Assembly: GCF_035918235.1 (NCBI RefSeq)
Contig: NZ_CP109485.1
Span: 4,588,001-4,652,000 of the forward strand
Source of the DNA: Streptomyces sp. NBC_01445
Lineage (GTDB): Bacteria > Actinomycetota > Actinomycetes > Streptomycetales > Streptomycetaceae
Direction of reading: 5' to 3'
Length of the DNA: 64,000 nt
Notes under the pieces: generated by a model
Seen by the model: the letters and a program-made list of their open reading frames with translations, nothing else
Told to the model about the DNA's origin: nothing
The model's database searches: none
Part shown: piece after piece, positions 25,420 to 34,125 of the stretch
Position numbering within the stretch: position 1 is the stretch's first letter
Layout: each line of letters opens with the position of its first letter
Made by a program: the position numbers and the translations under genes

Positions 25420-25435
25420 GCCGCCCCCCAGACAT

Positions 25436-25476
25436 GAAGGCGCCGCCCACTCCATGCGGCAGTGGGCGGCGCCTTC
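25436..25476. terminator. Bidirectional terminator between PPOX gene and guaA
   Basis: A perfect 16-bp stem: GAAGGCGCCGCCCACT (25436-25451) against 25461-25476, with a 9-base loop. Confidence 0.9.
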
Positions 25477-25497
25477 ACACACGGTGTCGGGGAGCGA

Positions 25498-27084
25498 CTA
25501 CTCCCACTCGATGGTGCCCGGCGGCTTGCTCGTGACGTCGAGCACGACGCGGTTGACGTCCGCGACCTCGTTCGTGATGCGGGTCGAGATCTTCGCCAGG
25601 ACGTCGTACGGCATGCGCGTCCAGTCCGCCGTCATGGCGTCCTCGGAGGAGACGGGGCGCAGGACGATCGGGTGGCCGTAGGTGCGGCCGTCGCCCTGGA
25701 CGCCGACGCTGCGGACGTCCGCGAGCAGGACGACCGGGCACTGCCAGATGTCACGGTCGAGACCGGCCGCCGTCAGCTCCTCACGGGCGATGGCGTCGGC
25801 CTCGCGCAGCAGGTCGAGCCGGTCCTTGGTGACCTCGCCGACGATGCGGATACCGAGGCCGGGGCCCGGGAACGGCTGGCGCTGGACGATCTCGTCCGGC
25901 AGGCCGAGCTCGGCGCCGACCATGCGCACCTCGTCCTTGAAGAGCTGGCGCAGCGGCTCGACGAGCGCGAACTCCAGGTCCTCGGGGAGGCCGCCCACGT
26001 TGTGGTGGGACTTGATGTTCGCCGTGCCGGTGCCGCCGCCGGACTCGACGACGTCCGGGTAGAGCGTGCCCTGGACCAGGAACGCGACGTCCTCGCCGTC
26101 GGCCGCGCCCTCGGCGACGATCTCCGCCTGCGCCTGCTCGAAGACGCGGATGAACTCGCGGCCGATGATCTTCCGCTTGGTCTCGGGGTCGGAGACCCCG
26201 GCGAGTGCGTCCAGGAAGCGCTGGCTCGCGTCGACGACCTTCAGGTTCGCGCCGGTCGCGGCCACGAAGTCCTTCTCGACCTGCTCGGTCTCGCCCTTGC
26301 GCATCAGGCCGTGGTCGACGTACACACAGGTCAGCTGGGATCCGATGGCCTTCTGCACGAGGGCCGCGGCCACCGCGGAGTCGACGCCGCCGGACAGGCC
26401 GCAGATCGCGCGCTTGGTGCCGACCTGCTCGCGGATCGCGGCGACCTGCTCCTCGATCACGTTGCCCGTGGTCCAGGTCGGCTCGATGCCGGCGCCCCGG
26501 TAGAGGAAGTGCTCGAGGACCTGCTGGCCGTACGTGGAGTGCATGACCTCGGGGTGGTACTGCACGCCGTACAGCTTCTTGGCGTCGTTCTCGAAGGCCG
26601 CGACCGGCACGACGTCCGTGGACGCGGTGACGGTGAAGCCCTCGGGCGCGGCCGAGCAGGCGTCGCCGTGCGACATCCACACGGACTGCTCGGCCGGGGT
26701 GCCCTCGAAGAGGGTGGAGCCGGGGCGGGAGACGGTCAGCGGCGTGCGGCCGTACTCACGGGCGCCGTTGTCGTCGACGGTGCCGCCGAGGGTCGTGGCC
26801 ATCAGCTGGAAGCCGTAGCACATGCCGAAGACGGGGACGCCGGCCTCGAAGATGGCGCGGTCCAGGCGCGGGGCGCCCTCCGCGTACACGGACGAGGGGC
26901 CGCCGGAGAGGATGATCGCCTTCGGGTTCTTGGCGAGCATCTCCTCGACCGGCATGGTGCTCGGCACGATCTCGCTGTAGACGCGGGCCTCGCGGACGCG
27001 GCGGGCGATGAGCTGGGCATACTGCGCACCAAAGTCGACGACCAGAACGGTGTCAGGGGCGGCAGCGGGGGACGCTGATGGCAC
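25498..27084 (-). CDS. guaA: GMP synthase (glutamine-hydrolysing)
   Basis: A 528-residue enzyme that converts XMP to GMP. The N-terminal glutamine amidotransferase has the nucleophile in GMCYGFQ and the His/Glu pair in YHPEVMHS. The ATP-pyrophosphatase domain carries the P-loop [10 protein letters not shown]. The C-terminal dimerisation domain ends in [12 protein letters not shown] use the GTG at 27084, with GGAAGG 8 bases upstream; homologous sequence begins just after it. Together with guaB2 and guaB3 at 48.8-51.6 kb it covers the guanylate branch. It is monocistronic, ending at a strong bidirectional hairpin. Confidence 0.97.
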   Translation of the reverse strand: MPSASPAAAPDTVLVVDFGAQYAQLIARRVREARVYSEIVPSTMPVEEMLAKNPKAIILSGGPSSVYAEGAPRLDRAIFEAGVPVFGMCYGFQLMATTLGGTVDDNGAREYGRTPLTVSRPGSTLFEGTPAEQSVWMSHGDACSAAPEGFTVTASTDVVPVAAFENDAKKLYGVQYHPEVMHSTYGQQVLEHFLYRGAGIEPTWTTGNVIEEQVAAIREQVGTKRAICGLSGGVDSAVAAALVQKAIGSQLTCVYVDHGLMRKGETEQVEKDFVAATGANLKVVDASQRFLDALAGVSDPETKRKIIGREFIRVFEQAQAEIVAEGAADGEDVAFLVQGTLYPDVVESGGGTGTANIKSHHNVGGLPEDLEFALVEPLRQLFKDEVRMVGAELGLPDEIVQRQPFPGPGLGIRIVGEVTKDRLDLLREADAIAREELTAAGLDRDIWQCPVVLLADVRSVGVQGDGRTYGHPIVLRPVSSEDAMTADWTRMPYDVLAKISTRITNEVADVNRVVLDVTSKPPGTIEWE

Positions 27085-27216
27085 GGCGGCGGCCTTCCGG
27101 CGGTGGAACACGAGCAGGGGTCTGTTTTGTCGATTCTAACGGGCCCGGACGGACACTCTTCGTCTCATCCCACGGACGCGGTGGCCGGGGCCATCGCGCC
27201 GGGGCATACTGGTCTT

Positions 27217-27291
27217 GTGACCAAGCACCGCATCGACTTCCTCTTTACCTATGGCAACCGGCCCGCCGGCTGCCGAGGTCGAGCTGCTTGA
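27217..27291 (+). CDS. Candidate leader peptide of chorismate mutase (24 aa)
   Basis: A GTG-initiated ORF encoding 24 residues. It contains the run D-F-L-F-T-Y-G, so two Phe and one Tyr sit close together; the second Phe uses TTT (27244) and the Tyr uses TAT (27250), both rare in Streptomyces. A CATACT -10-like element (27205-27210) lies 7 bases before the GTG, so the mRNA may be leaderless. A hairpin starts directly after the Tyr codon, and a 12-bp terminator-like stem follows at 27315. The next gene makes prephenate, the Phe/Tyr precursor. All this fits ribosome-mediated attenuation; I infer it from sequence only. Confidence 0.5.
   Translation: MTKHRIDFLFTYGNRPAGCRGRAA
27253..27274 (+). 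promoter_or_regulatory. Hairpin adjoining the Tyr codon of the leader ORF
   Basis: GGCA-A-CCGG (27253-27261) can pair with CCGG-C-TGCC (27266-27274) across a 4-base loop with one mismatch. A ribosome paused at the Phe/Tyr codons would cover its 5' arm. Confidence 0.4.
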
Positions 27292-27314
27292 TCACCTGAC
27301 AAGCGACTTACCGG

Positions 27315-27343
27315 GCGCCCCGGGCCGACAAGGCCCGGGGCGC
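27315..27343 (+). terminator. Terminator/attenuator hairpin before chorismate mutase
   Basis: A perfect 12-bp stem, GCGCCCCGGGCC (27315-27326) with 27332-27343, and a GACAA loop. It ends about 60 bases before the chorismate mutase ATG. Confidence 0.7.
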
Positions 27344-27405
27344 TCTGTCATCTCCGGTCCTTGCCACTCCAGGACACCCGTCCCCATACGACGAGGAGCC
27401 CCAAG

Positions 27406-27699
27406 ATGACCACCACCGCGACCCCCAGCGAAAAGACCGGCGCCCACACCTCCGAGGCCGCCGACGTGATCACCGGCGCCCGCGAGCGCATCGACTCGCT
27501 CGACGACCGGATCATCGGCCTGATCCAGGAACGGATGGCCGTCTCGGCCGTCATCCAGGAGGCGCGCATCACCTCCGGCGGGCGCCGCGTGAACCTGGCG
27601 CGCGAGCTGGAGGTTCTCGGCCACTACAGGGACGCACTCGGCAAGCCCGGCACCGGCCTCGCGATGACGCTCCTGGAGCTGTGCCGGGGCCGGGTCTGA
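27406..27699 (+). CDS. aroQ: Chorismate mutase, AroQ class (delta subclass)
   Basis: A 97-residue all-helical chorismate mutase. The family positions are clear: ARERIDSLDDRIIGLIQERM (helix 1 with the Arg active-site residue), ARITSGGRRVNLARELEV and the final LLELCRGRV. Size and sequence match the small actinobacterial AroQ-delta enzymes, which are weakly active alone and gain activity by binding DAHP synthase. It converts chorismate to prephenate for Phe and Tyr. Start ATG at 27406 has GAGGAG 9 bases upstream. A leader ORF and hairpin upstream may control it. Confidence 0.93.
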   Translation: MTTTATPSEKTGAHTSEAADVITGARERIDSLDDRIIGLIQERMAVSAVIQEARITSGGRRVNLARELEVLGHYRDALGKPGTGLAMTLLELCRGRV

Positions 27700-27828
27700 G
27701 GCCTACTCGACGCACCCACGTTCGGATCCGCTCTCACCCGTACGGCGCGTGACCGGTGCGCGGCACCCTTCGTTGGTCCCGATGTCCGTGCCAGCCAGGG
27801 GCGGGCCCGCTCAATCCACGCGTGGCTC

Positions 27829-27886
27829 CGCTGGAGCGATGAGACGTAGGGATCCATGCCGTACGTCGTGGGACCTCGCTCCAGCG
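27829..27886. repeat. Two-tier inverted repeat downstream of aroQ
   Basis: Outer arms CGCTGGAGCGA (27829-27839) and TCGCTCCAGCG (27876-27886); inner arms GACGTA (27843-27848) and TACGTC (27862-27867). It could be an RNA hairpin or an operator. Confidence 0.6.
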
Positions 27887-27933
27887 TTTGTGACCGGACG
27901 GCAGGGGACAGCAGCCCGGTCACCCAAGAGAAC

Positions 27934-27963
27934 GACCGGTCCCGGGGACGCCCGGGGCCGGTC
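27934..27963. terminator. Terminator-like hairpin
   Basis: GACCGG-T-CCCGGG pairs with CCCGGG-G-CCGGTC around a GACG loop. Confidence 0.65.
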
Positions 27964-28232
27964 GGCCTCCCAGCAGAACCCCTTCGCCCCTGTGGTCGAA
28001 ACGGTCGGTCGAAACGGTTGCGCGCACGACAGACCCGCGAGCACGATGCGGAGCCCCCCACACCCCACAGAGCCCCAAGTCCCGGGCTTCACAAGTGAAT
28101 TGCCGCAGGCCCGCCCCATCCGTGCGCCACCGCGCGCCGGCGTGGCGACCCCTGGCAGACCCGCACCAGCGGCGCAACCCCCCGGCGCCGCTCCCCGGCA
28201 CCGACGCCGCCCTGACGTCGGTGCCGAAGGCC

Positions 28233-28264
28233 AAGGGCCCCGCGGACGCGTCCGCGGGGCCCTT
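28233..28264. terminator. 32-bp perfect palindrome downstream of the lipoprotein gene
   Basis: AAGGGCCCCGCGGACG followed at once by its reverse complement, with no spacer. It lies 50 bases past the stop of the leftward lipoprotein gene and is its likely terminator. Confidence 0.75.
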
Positions 28265-28314
28265 CGCTGTGCTCACCGAGCCAAGCCGAACTTGCCCGGT
28301 CCGGACAGCCGAGG

Positions 28315-29043
28315 TCAGACGGCCTTCTCCAGCTTCGCGAGCTGCGCGTCGACGATCACCTGCGGCACGTCGGTCTTGCTCGAGTCCAGCATGTTCATGG
28401 TGTAGAAGGCCACGACCGTCGAGCCGCTGCGCACCACGGTGAAGGTCATCGGGACCTTGTCGCCGTCGATGACACCCTTCACGTCGTACGAGACCGCCTC
28501 GTCACCCGCGTCGGGCGCGGGCCGCGCCTTGACGCCGCTGTACTTGTAGTCGACGTGCTCGTACGCGGTGCAGCTCTTCGAGGCCGTGCGCAGGTCCTTC
28601 ATGACCTTGGCGGCGTCGGCACCGTCGTACGCGAGCAGCGCCAGCGAGGTCACCTTGGGGTCGAGCTCGTCCGTCGCCATGAGCGTGCGCACGACCCGGT
28701 CCTTCGCCGTCGGCTGCGTCGAGAACATGAACATGTCGGCGAGCGGCTGGCACGAGGCCGGCTTCGCGGCGACGCTCTCGGTCGGCGGCAGGTCGTCCTT
28801 GCCCACCTTCTCGACCTTGTAGCCCTTGACGTCGCCCGTACCGACGACGGCCTTCTCCAGCTCGGCCGCCGTGAGCGCCTTCGCGCCCTCCTCGGCGGGC
28901 TTCGCGGGTGCCGTGGTCTTCTCCGAAGCGGCCGGCTTCTTGGCGTCGTCGGTGGTCTCGGAGGACCCCCCGCACGCAGTCGTCACACCCAGGGCCGCGA
29001 CCACGGCAGCGGCCGCCACGGCACGTCTCACACCTGACTTCAC
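28315..29043 (-). CDS. Secreted lipoprotein, LpqN/PsbP-like candidate
   Basis: A 242-residue lipoprotein. The signal sequence ends in a lipobox-like VTTAC with lipidated Cys about residue 24, followed by a Thr/Lys/Glu/Ala-rich spacer (about 25-55). The mature domain is mixed alpha/beta (GTGDVKGYKVEKV..., DKVPMTFTVVRSGSTVVAFYTMN). Its strand pattern resembles the extracellular domains of the kinases at 34-44 kb; I infer a distant relation. GTG at 29043 has AAGGTGGG upstream; the much longer open frame upstream is an artefact. The ligand is unknown. Confidence 0.85.
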   Translation of the reverse strand: MKSGVRRAVAAAAVVAALGVTTACGGSSETTDDAKKPAASEKTTAPAKPAEEGAKALTAAELEKAVVGTGDVKGYKVEKVGKDDLPPTESVAAKPASCQPLADMFMFSTQPTAKDRVVRTLMATDELDPKVTSLALLAYDGADAAKVMKDLRTASKSCTAYEHVDYKYSGVKARPAPDAGDEAVSYDVKGVIDGDKVPMTFTVVRSGSTVVAFYTMNMLDSSKTDVPQVIVDAQLAKLEKAV

Positions 29044-29302
29044 ATTCCCACCTTCGCCCTCTGCGGCACGGGGCCACCCGTCGGCCCGTACCGAGGCGCC
29101 ATCCAAGCCCGCCACCAGCCCCCTTTGCCAGCGCTTTGCGTAACGATCGGAGATCGCCGTAAAGGTTGTACGGGGCACTGAGTGACCCAGCTCACATAAG
29201 AATCGTGTGAGGTCGAGGGCAACCATTTCCCGGGGTTGCCGGTCACTTGTGCGGAACCAACGGCCACACCCGCGACCCCACAACGCGGAGGCCTCCCAGC
29301 TC

Positions 29303-29322
29303 GTACTGCGCCGCAGCAGTAC
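29303..29322 (+). promoter_or_regulatory. Hairpin just upstream of the LAETG protein gene
   Basis: GTACTGC (29303-29309) pairs with GCAGTAC (29316-29322), 21 bases before the ATG. It may affect translation. Confidence 0.35.
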
Positions 29323-29343
29323 GCCGGACTTTCCGAGGTCTTC

Positions 29344-30351
29344 ATGAAGCTTCGCCGTGCCCTGGCCGCCGCGGCCGCGACGGCTGCGATAGCCCCGATC
29401 GCGCTCCTTTCGGCGCCGGCCGCGTTCGCGGACGAAACTCCCGACACGACGACCGTCACGACCGAGACGCCGTCGACGCCGGCCGAAACGCCTCCGTCGA
29501 CCCCGGCCACGCCGTCGTCGCCCGAAACCACTCCGTCCACCCCCGAGTCGCCGTCGACGCCGGCCTCCACGCCCGCGACGACCCCCGCCTCCACCCCGTC
29601 GGGTACGCCGTCCGACTCCACGTCGCCGTCGCCGTCCGCGACGCCGTCCGACGAGCCGACCGATCCGACCGGCATCTGCGAGGAGGACAACGAGGGCTAC
29701 CAGTCCAAGCTGTCCGTCTCCATCAGCGGCCTGCCCGGCAAGATCGCGGCCGGCAGCGGCTGGCACGGCTTCACCCTCAACGTGAAGAACCCGACGAAGA
29801 CCGACCTCGACCAGGCCATCTTCTACGCGGGCGTCGGCCCGAACGACGAGAACGCCGAGAACCCGTACAAGGCGAGCGAGGTCCGCCTCCAGGCGAAGGT
29901 CGACGGCACCTGGGTCGACATCGACGACGGCGACGGCTACTCGTTCGGCTTCCTCGACCTGTCGGGCATCAAGGCCGGCAAGTCCGTCAACTATCAGCTC
30001 CGCCTGAACGTGAAGGCCGGCGCCCCCATCGGTGAGGGCCTGACCATCGGCGGCGGCTTCTACAACGACGACGAGCTGAACTGCGAAGGCGAAGCCTCCG
30101 CCAGCTACCTCATCCAGATCGTGAAGCCGGGCACGGACACCGACGGGACCAAGCCGCAGGAAGGCGGCAAGGTTCCGATGCCGACCGAGAAGCCGAACGA
30201 CAACAACACCCAGGAGGTGACCGGCAGCCTCGCTGAGACCGGTTCGTCCTCCATGGTCCCGACCATCGGCCTGATCGGCGGCGTCGCCGTCGTCGCCGGT
30301 GCCGGTGCCGTGTTCACCGTGCGCCGCCGCAAGGCCGGCGCCACCGCGTAA
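29344..30351 (+). CDS. Cell-wall-anchored surface protein with LAETG sortase signal
   Basis: A 335-residue secreted protein. The signal peptide (1-about 29) ends in AAFA-DE. A Pro/Ser/Thr/Glu stalk of about 75 residues (repeats of the type TPSTPESPSTPAST) follows, then a beta-sandwich-like domain of about 160 residues. The C-terminal sorting signal is LAETG (296-300), a hydrophobic helix and an RRRKAG tail. LAxTG is the class E sortase signal of Streptomyces, as in the long chaplins. ATG at 29344 has GAGG upstream. The folded domain suggests an adhesin or surface-coat role; no enzyme motif is visible. Confidence 0.9.
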   Translation: MKLRRALAAAAATAAIAPIALLSAPAAFADETPDTTTVTTETPSTPAETPPSTPATPSSPETTPSTPESPSTPASTPATTPASTPSGTPSDSTSPSPSATPSDEPTDPTGICEEDNEGYQSKLSVSISGLPGKIAAGSGWHGFTLNVKNPTKTDLDQAIFYAGVGPNDENAENPYKASEVRLQAKVDGTWVDIDDGDGYSFGFLDLSGIKAGKSVNYQLRLNVKAGAPIGEGLTIGGGFYNDDELNCEGEASASYLIQIVKPGTDTDGTKPQEGGKVPMPTEKPNDNNTQEVTGSLAETGSSSMVPTIGLIGGVAVVAGAGAVFTVRRRKAGATA

Positions 30352-30377
30352 CACCCCGTAGGGGCTGCGCACACGGC

Positions 30378-30411
30378 AAGGACCTGCGCTCGGAGGGGGG
30401 CGCAGGTCCTT
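30378..30411. terminator. Bidirectional terminator
   Basis: AAGGACCTGCGC (30378-30389) pairs with 30400-30411, between the convergent LAETG and GMC oxidoreductase genes. Confidence 0.85.
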
Positions 30412-30459
30412 TCGTGTGTCCGGGACTGTTCGTGTACCCGGGGCTGCCGGGCCGCGTGG

Positions 30460-32295
30460 TTACTTCTTCTTGGGCGGGACCGCCGGCATCCCCAGGAACG
30501 GCAGCTTCAGCGCGCCGAACGCGTCCTGTGGGACCGCCGGGTTCTTCGGCGCCACGGCCGACAGCCGCGCGTACGCCACGCCCTGCGCCGGACGCGGATC
30601 CTCCTCGCCCTTGTTGGGCCAGTACGACATCGCGCGCTCGGCCTGGGCCGTGATGGTCAGTGACGGGTTCACGCCCAGGTTCGCCGTGACCGCGGCGCCG
30701 TCGACGACCGAGATGCCCGGGTGCCCGTAGACGCGGTGGTACGGGTCGATGACACCCGTCTCCGGGGAGTCACCTATCGGGCAGCCGCCCAGGAAGTGCG
30801 CGGTCAGCGGGGTGCCCATCAGCTCGCCGATGTTCGAGCCGGCGAAGCCGTTGATCTCGGCGGCGATCGTCGACGCGGCGTCCACGGCGGCCTTGATCTG
30901 CTTGGGGTTGGGCGCGCCATGGCCCTGCTCGGCCGTGAGCAGGCCCTTGCCGACGCCGTCCGGCTTCAGATAGGTCGTCAGCGAGTTGTCGAGTGACTGC
31001 ATGACCAGGCCGATGATGGTCCGCTCCGACCAGCGGTGGTTGGAGAGCGAACGTGCCATCAGGGTCGGGTGCTTGGCCACGTTGGCGAGCCACCCGGCCA
31101 CGCGGGACGAACCCTGCGCGTACGGGACCTGGAGGATCGTCATGCCGCCCATCGCGTTCGAGCCCTTGCCGTAGCGGACCGGCTCGATGTGCGTGTTCTC
31201 GTCCGGGTGGATCGAGGACGTGATCGCGACGCCCTGCGTGAAGTCGACCTTGGGCTTGCCGTGACGCTTCTTGTAGCGGCGGTTGTTGGTCTGGGCGCCG
31301 ACGAGCGCCTCGGAGTTCGTCCGCGTCAGCTCGCCCAACCTGGCGGAAAGGTACGGCAGTTGGCCGCCCGCCTTCATGCGGTGCAGCAGGGTCTGGGTGC
31401 CGTACGTGCCGGCCGCGACGATCACGCGCCGGGCCTTGAACGTACGGCCCGCGCCCTTCTTCTTGTCGTCCGTCGGGAGCGTCTGGACCGCGTAGCCACC
31501 CTGCGAGTCGTCGGTGACGGAGACGGCCGTCGTCATCGGGTGCACGACCGCGCCCGCCTTCTCGGCGAGGTACAGGTAGTTCTCGTTGAGGGTGTTCTTC
31601 GCGCCGTGGCGGCAGCCCGTCATGCACTCGCCGCACTCGGTGCACGCCTTGCGGGCCGGGCCCGCGCCCCCGAAGTACGGGTCGTCGACCTGCGTGCCGG
31701 GCGCGGCCTTCACCGAACCGGCCCCGTCCTCGCCGCAGGCGTCCTTGCCGTCACCGAAGAAAACACCCACCGGCGCCATGTGGAACGTGTCGCCGATGCC
31801 CATGTCCTCGGCCGCCGCCTTGAGGTGGACGTCGGCCGGGGTCATGGTCGGGTTGAGCCGCACGCCCAGCATGCGCTGCGCCTGGTCGTAGTAGGGCTTC
31901 AGCTCCGCCTGCCAGTCGGTGATGTCCTTCCACTGCGGGTCCTCGAAGAACGGCTTCGGCGGCACGTAGAGCGTGTTGGCGTAGTTCAGCGAGCCGCCGC
32001 CGACGCCCGCCCCGGCGAGGACCATCACATTGCCGAGGAGGTGGATGCGCTGGATGCCGTACATGCCGAACTTGGGCGCCCACAGGTAGTTCTTGAGGTC
32101 CCAGGAGTTCTTGGGCAGCGTGCCGGGCTCGAAGCGGCGGCCCGCTTCGAGCACGCCGACGCGATAGCCCTTCTCGGTCAGGCGCAGGGCGGACACGGAG
32201 CCGCCGAAGCCGGAGCCCACGACGAGGACGTCGTAGTCGTACGCGGCGTCGTCGTCGCTCCCGGCTTCACTCCGGACAGAGTTCTCCTGTGACAC
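30460..32295 (-). CDS. GMC-family FAD oxidoreductase (cholesterol-oxidase-like)
   Basis: A 611-residue flavoprotein. The FAD-binding GSGFGG (27-32) lies in DYDVLVVGSGFGGSVSAL; AGAGVGGGSLNYAN is the second FAD region. The C-terminal GMC block has HFLGGCPIGDSPETGVID and ISVVDGAAVTANLGVNPSLT, with the catalytic His probably HFLGG. A Cys cluster CTECGECMTGC (Cys218, 221, 224, 228) is unusual for a flavin oxidase and recalls a ferredoxin-type iron-sulfur motif. GTG at 32295 has GAGGAG upstream. It follows the aldehyde dehydrogenase gene by 30 bases, probably one operon converting an alcohol to an acid. The substrate is unknown; a sterol or other hydrophobic alcohol is possible. Confidence 0.88.
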   Translation of the reverse strand: MSQENSVRSEAGSDDDAAYDYDVLVVGSGFGGSVSALRLTEKGYRVGVLEAGRRFEPGTLPKNSWDLKNYLWAPKFGMYGIQRIHLLGNVMVLAGAGVGGGSLNYANTLYVPPKPFFEDPQWKDITDWQAELKPYYDQAQRMLGVRLNPTMTPADVHLKAAAEDMGIGDTFHMAPVGVFFGDGKDACGEDGAGSVKAAPGTQVDDPYFGGAGPARKACTECGECMTGCRHGAKNTLNENYLYLAEKAGAVVHPMTTAVSVTDDSQGGYAVQTLPTDDKKKGAGRTFKARRVIVAAGTYGTQTLLHRMKAGGQLPYLSARLGELTRTNSEALVGAQTNNRRYKKRHGKPKVDFTQGVAITSSIHPDENTHIEPVRYGKGSNAMGGMTILQVPYAQGSSRVAGWLANVAKHPTLMARSLSNHRWSERTIIGLVMQSLDNSLTTYLKPDGVGKGLLTAEQGHGAPNPKQIKAAVDAASTIAAEINGFAGSNIGELMGTPLTAHFLGGCPIGDSPETGVIDPYHRVYGHPGISVVDGAAVTANLGVNPSLTITAQAERAMSYWPNKGEEDPRPAQGVAYARLSAVAPKNPAVPQDAFGALKLPFLGMPAVPPKKK

Positions 32296-32325
32296 TGGCT
32301 CTCCTCGTTGAGAACGGGTGGTGCT

Positions 32326-33954
32326 CTAACGAAGACGGAAGGTCTTCATCGCCTTCAGGCTGCGGCTCATGAACGCCGCGTACTTCTCGTCGGTCATCCC
32401 GAACGACGGCGCCATCGGCATGATCCGCTGGTGCGCGACGGTCTGCGCCTCGGTGTACTTGAGGATGCCCTCGGAGCCGTGGCGGCGGCCGAGGCCCGAG
32501 TCCTTCATGCCGCCCATCGGCGACTGGACACTGCCGTACGCGGGCGCGTAGCCCTCGTTGATGTTGACGGTGCCGGTGCGCAGCCGGGAGGCGACGTCGT
32601 GACCGCGCCTGGCGTCCTTCGTCCAGACCGAGGAATTCAGGCCGTACGGCGTCCCGTTGGCCAGCGCGATGGCCTCGTCCTCGTCCGTGAAGCGGTAGAT
32701 GGAGACGACCGGGCCGAAGGTCTCCTCGTTGCACACGGCCATCGGGGCCTCGACGGCGTCGAGGATGGTCGGCTCGAAGAAGTAGGGGCCGATGTCGGGG
32801 CGCGCGACGCCACCGGCCACGAGCTTCGCCCCCTTGGCCACGGCCTCGTCGACGTGCCGCGTCACCGTCTCCAACTGCCGCTCGCCGACCAGGGATCCCA
32901 TGTCCGCGCCGTACGCGAGGGACTTGCCCAGGCGCATCGCCTTGGTGCGCGTGGCGAACCGCTCGACGAACGCGTCGGCGATCGACTCGTGGACGTAGAG
33001 CCGCTCGATGGAGATGCAGAGCTGGCCCGCGGAGGAGAAGCAGGCGCGGACCGCGCCGGCCGCCGCCTTGTCGATGTCGGCGTCCGCCAGGACCAGCATC
33101 GCGTTCTTGCCCCCGAGTTCGAGCGAGACGCCGACGAGGCGCGCGGCGGCACCCTGGGCGACCTCGCGGCCCGTGCGCGTGGAGCCGGTGAACGAGACGT
33201 AGTCGGCGTGCTTGACCAACTCGGGCCCCACGACCGGGCCTTCGCCGAGGACGACCTGGAAGACCTCGGCGGGCAGCCCCGCCTCGATGAGCAGGTCACG
33301 CGCCCACAGCGCTGTCAGGCAGGTCTCCGTGTCGGGCTTCATGACGACCGCGTTGCCGGACACGAACGCCGGGAGCGCGTCACCGACGGACAGCTCGAGA
33401 GGGTAGTTCCAGGGGGCGATCTGGCCCACGACGCCGCGCGGCTGGCGCAACTCGGTGACCTTGGTGAGGGTCGGGACGGCGCCCGTGTGCCGCTTCGGCT
33501 TCAGGTAGGCGGGGGCCTTGCGGCCGTAGTGGCGGGCCGCGACGGCCACGGCCTGGACCTCTTCGTGCGCGTGCAGGCGCGCCTTGCCGGTCTCCAGCTG
33601 GATCAGGTCGAGGACCTCAGCCTGGCGGGCGAGCACCAGGTCGTGGAAGCGCAGCAGCACGGCGGCGCGCTGCCGCGCGGGCACCTTCGCCCAGACGGCC
33701 TGCGCGGCGCGGGCGCGCTCGAAGGCCTCCGTGACGTCCTCGGGCGTGGACTCGGGCAGGTCCGCCAGCTTCTCGCCGGTGAACGGCGTGTGGTTGGCGG
33801 TGCGGCCCGAGCCGGCCACACCCTTGGTGAGCTGGGCGACCAGCTCGGGCGTCACCACGTCGGCCGCGGTGCGCGCGCCCTGCGGGGCGGGGGCGACCGG
33901 GTTCGTGCCGGTCTTGTCCGTACGGTCCTTGGAGATGGCCTGCGAGTCCGTCAT
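32326..33954 (-). CDS. gabD2: Succinic semialdehyde dehydrogenase-type NAD(P)+ aldehyde dehydrogenase
   Basis: A 542-residue aldehyde dehydrogenase. Catalytic Cys313 lies in SSAGQLCISIERL, the general base Glu279 in SLELGGKNA, and the cofactor loop is FTGSTRTG. The sequence fits the succinic-semialdehyde dehydrogenase group (GabD2-like), which forms succinate. The start ATG at 33954 is chosen over the upstream ATG because the leading residues are not family-like and a TACGCT -10-like element lies 6-7 bases before it. First gene of an operon with the GMC oxidoreductase. The exact substrate is inferred. Confidence 0.88.
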   Translation of the reverse strand: MTDSQAISKDRTDKTGTNPVAPAPQGARTAADVVTPELVAQLTKGVAGSGRTANHTPFTGEKLADLPESTPEDVTEAFERARAAQAVWAKVPARQRAAVLLRFHDLVLARQAEVLDLIQLETGKARLHAHEEVQAVAVAARHYGRKAPAYLKPKRHTGAVPTLTKVTELRQPRGVVGQIAPWNYPLELSVGDALPAFVSGNAVVMKPDTETCLTALWARDLLIEAGLPAEVFQVVLGEGPVVGPELVKHADYVSFTGSTRTGREVAQGAAARLVGVSLELGGKNAMLVLADADIDKAAAGAVRACFSSAGQLCISIERLYVHESIADAFVERFATRTKAMRLGKSLAYGADMGSLVGERQLETVTRHVDEAVAKGAKLVAGGVARPDIGPYFFEPTILDAVEAPMAVCNEETFGPVVSIYRFTDEDEAIALANGTPYGLNSSVWTKDARRGHDVASRLRTGTVNINEGYAPAYGSVQSPMGGMKDSGLGRRHGSEGILKYTEAQTVAHQRIMPMAPSFGMTDEKYAAFMSRSLKAMKTFRLR

Positions 33955-34125
33955 GGCGCGAGCGTAAGGGCCCGTCAACGTTTTGGGTACCCACGGGTAA
34001 CGAGGTTTCACCAAGCACTCACACGCCGCCAGCGATCGCTGGCAACAAAGGCGCTGATCAGGGCGTTGTCAGGGCCTTCGCCGGGAGTTCGTCGATGTTC
34101 GCCGATGTCCGCCGATACTCGCCGA

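Larger units (their letters stand above)
27700..28314. other. Non-coding region with several strong hairpins
   Basis: About 615 bases with no credible gene. It contains a long imperfect hairpin (27829-27886), a GACCGG...CCGGTC terminator-like hairpin (27934-27963) and a 32-bp palindrome (28233-28264). Overlapping short open frames on both strands have no ribosome sites. Confidence 0.6.

Noticed and set aside
25462..27078. 538-codon plus-strand open frame
   Set aside because: Exactly antisense to guaA, whose motifs are unmistakable.
27103..27291. Longer reading of the aroQ leader ORF from an upstream ATG
   Set aside because: It starts inside the guaA promoter region without a ribosome site; the GTG at 27217 after a -10-like element is a better start.
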